6,833 nt of DNA from an uncultured Opitutaceae bacterium (lineage in GTDB: Bacteria; Verrucomicrobiota; Verrucomicrobiae; Opitutales; Opitutaceae). A program made the translations under genes and the position numbers. The stretch lies in the NCBI GenBank assembly GCA_946482625.1, contig CAMLSH010000214.1, positions 1 through 6,833 of the forward strand. The letters run 5' to 3'. The notes beneath the pieces were generated by a model. It was not told the DNA's origin. It did not search any database and was given only the letters and a program-made list of their open reading frames with translations. Below, piece by piece: positions 5,756 to 6,833 of this stretch. Every line of letters begins with the position of its first letter. Position 1 is the first letter of the stretch.

Positions 5756-6160
5756 ATGGATACGATGAAAAGGGCGGCGGGGTTTCTCGGGCTGAGCGGA
5801 GTGACTCTCGGAGCGCTCGGAGCCCACGCACTCAAGGCGCGGCTCACCGCCGCCGGAATGTACGAGGCATGGACGACTGCGGTGCAATATCATCTCGTGC
5901 ATGCGGTTGCTGTGCTCGTGATCGCACTCATCGGCGCCACAAATGGAAACACCAGCGCGAGCCGTCCCCGCGCACTGAAAACGGCCGGCTGGGCGTGGAT
6001 CCTCGGCGTGGTTTTATTTTCAGGCTCGTTGTACGCGATGGCCTTGGGCGGTCCGCGGAGGCTTGGCCCTGTCACGCCGTTGGGAGGGCTCGCCTTCCTG
6101 GTGGGCTGGGCCTGCTTGTTGATCCCGGCCCCCAGTCGCAGCGTGGGACGCGGCAACTAA
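5756..6160 (+). CDS. DUF423 family small membrane protein (YgdD-like)
   Basis: This 134-residue inner-membrane protein has four hydrophobic helices, near residues 8-25, 48-62, 76-97 and 105-123. The family hallmarks are all present: LGALGAHALK (18-27), TAVQYHLVHA (41-50), LFSGSLYAMAL (87-97) and GPVTPLGGLAFLVGW (104-118). The biochemical function of DUF423 is not known. The start may be the ATG at 5756 or the in-frame ATG three codons later at 5765 (MKRAAGF); neither has a Shine-Dalgarno and the family gives no clear choice. It is divergent from the porin gene across a 170-base gap. cca follows 44 bases after its stop on the same strand, so the two may be co-transcribed. Confidence 0.9.
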   Translation: MDTMKRAAGFLGLSGVTLGALGAHALKARLTAAGMYEAWTTAVQYHLVHAVAVLVIALIGATNGNTSASRPRALKTAGWAWILGVVLFSGSLYAMALGGPRRLGPVTPLGGLAFLVGWACLLIPAPSRSVGRGN

Positions 6161-6204
6161 CGTCCGGCTGCCGCGACGACACCGATCAGCGCTCACGTGC
6201 CTTC

Positions 6205-6833
6205 ATGAAACTGCCTCCAACTCTGGTCGCCGTACTCCAGGCGCTGCGAGCTATCGGTCGGCCGCGGCTCGTCGGCGGCTGCGTTCGCGACTGGCTGCTC
6301 GGGCTGGAACCAAAAGACTTCGACGTCGAGGTGCCCGGCGTCTCCTTTGAACAACTACATCGCGCGCTCGCCCCGTTTGGCAGCACTGATGTGGTCGGCC
6401 GCAGTTTCGGCGTAATCAAGTTGCGCGTCTCAGAAACTGAATACGACTTCAGCCTGCCGCGTCGCGAATCGAAAACCGGCGCGGGTCACCGCGGGTTCGC
6501 CGTGGAGCCCGAGCCCGATCTCACAGATGCCGAGGCCGCCGCCCGTCGCGATTTCACCGTCAACGCCATCGCCTACGATCCGTTCTCCCAAATCGTGATC
6601 GATCCGCACGGCGGGGAACGCGATTTGCGTGCCGGTGTGCTGCGACATACGAGCGCGGCGTTTGCCGAAGACCCGCTTCGCGTCCTGCGCGGGTTTCAGC
6701 TCGCCGCGCGTTTCGATTTCACCCTCGCCTCCGAGACCGCTGTGCTCTGTCGCGCGATCGTCTCCTCGTTTTCCGAACTTCCGGTCGAACGCATCTGGGG
6801 TGAGTGGGCCAAGTGGGCCGAAAAATCCACCCG
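6205..6833 (+). CDS. cca: CCA tRNA nucleotidyltransferase, N-terminal part (cut by window edge)
   Basis: The enzyme adds or repairs the CCA end of tRNAs using CTP and ATP without a nucleic-acid template. The 209 visible codons cover the class II nucleotidyltransferase head and neck: LVGGCVRDWLLG (22-33), PKDFDVEV with the metal-binding Asp38 and Asp40, YDFSLPRRESKTG (80-92), RRDFTVNAIAYD (114-125), the DPHGGERDL segment, and EDPLRVLRGFQLAARF (155-170), whose EDxxR residues recognise the incoming nucleotide. ERIWGEWAKW near the edge matches the start of the body domain. The KTG.GHRGF region resembles the E. coli-type Cca more than poly(A) polymerase. CC-adding or A-adding specialisation cannot be excluded from this part alone. 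The ATG at 6205 fits the family start; no Shine-Dalgarno is present. Confidence 0.93.
   Translation, partial: MKLPPTLVAVLQALRAIGRPRLVGGCVRDWLLGLEPKDFDVEVPGVSFEQLHRALAPFGSTDVVGRSFGVIKLRVSETEYDFSLPRRESKTGAGHRGFAVEPEPDLTDAEAAARRDFTVNAIAYDPFSQIVIDPHGGERDLRAGVLRHTSAAFAEDPLRVLRGFQLAARFDFTLASETAVLCRAIVSSFSELPVERIWGEWAKWAEKST

Noticed and set aside
1..6833. New defence system, prophage, insertion sequence or CRISPR array
   Set aside because: Every substantial open stretch is accounted for by housekeeping or small membrane-protein genes. No spaced direct repeats, transposase or recombinase motifs or tRNA attachment sites are visible.

Overview
The window is about 6.8 kb of GC-rich, gene-dense bacterial chromosome with housekeeping genes only. 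I see no mobile element, CRISPR array, tRNA or rRNA. The combination of a cyclic (ArgJ-type) arginine pathway, a TorF-type outer-membrane porin and starts without Shine-Dalgarno sequences suggests a Gram-negative organism, quite possibly an Opitutales-like Verrucomicrobiota. That placement comes from the feel of the proteins, not from a search, and is tentative.

Layout. (1) 1-296, minus: the 5' part of argB (N-acetylglutamate kinase), running off the left edge. (2) 303-523: a non-coding region between divergent arg genes, with an AT-rich island and a strong GC-rich inverted repeat. (3) 524-1840, plus: argJ, complete. (4) 1922-2644, plus: a seven-helix Bax inhibitor-1/YccA-type membrane protein, preceded by a gap that can fold into two mutually exclusive hairpins, one of which buries its start codon. 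(5) 2671-2707: a perfect 30-bp palindrome acting as terminator between convergent genes. (6) 3758-2733, minus: argC. (7) 4719-3883, minus: rplM-rpsI, the conserved L13-S9 operon, with a terminator at each end. (8) 5585-4863, minus: a TorF-family porin with a recognisable promoter. (9) 5756-6160, plus: a DUF423 membrane protein. (10) 6205 to the right edge, plus: the N-terminal part of a CCA-adding tRNA nucleotidyltransferase.

How the genes work together. argB, argC and argJ catalyse steps 2, 3 and 5 of arginine synthesis; ArgJ recycles the acetyl group from N-acetylornithine to glutamate. The three genes lie within 4 kb but in three separate transcription units, not one operon. rplM and rpsI encode ribosomal proteins of the large and small subunit. 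cca supports tRNA maturation. The porin and the two small membrane proteins have no visible link to the arginine genes.

The most interesting signals are regulatory: the bistable RNA structure before the BI-1-like gene, the hairpin between argB and argJ, and the lack of Shine-Dalgarno motifs at every start, with pyrimidine tracts in their place before argC and rplM. I found no convincing new multi-gene system.
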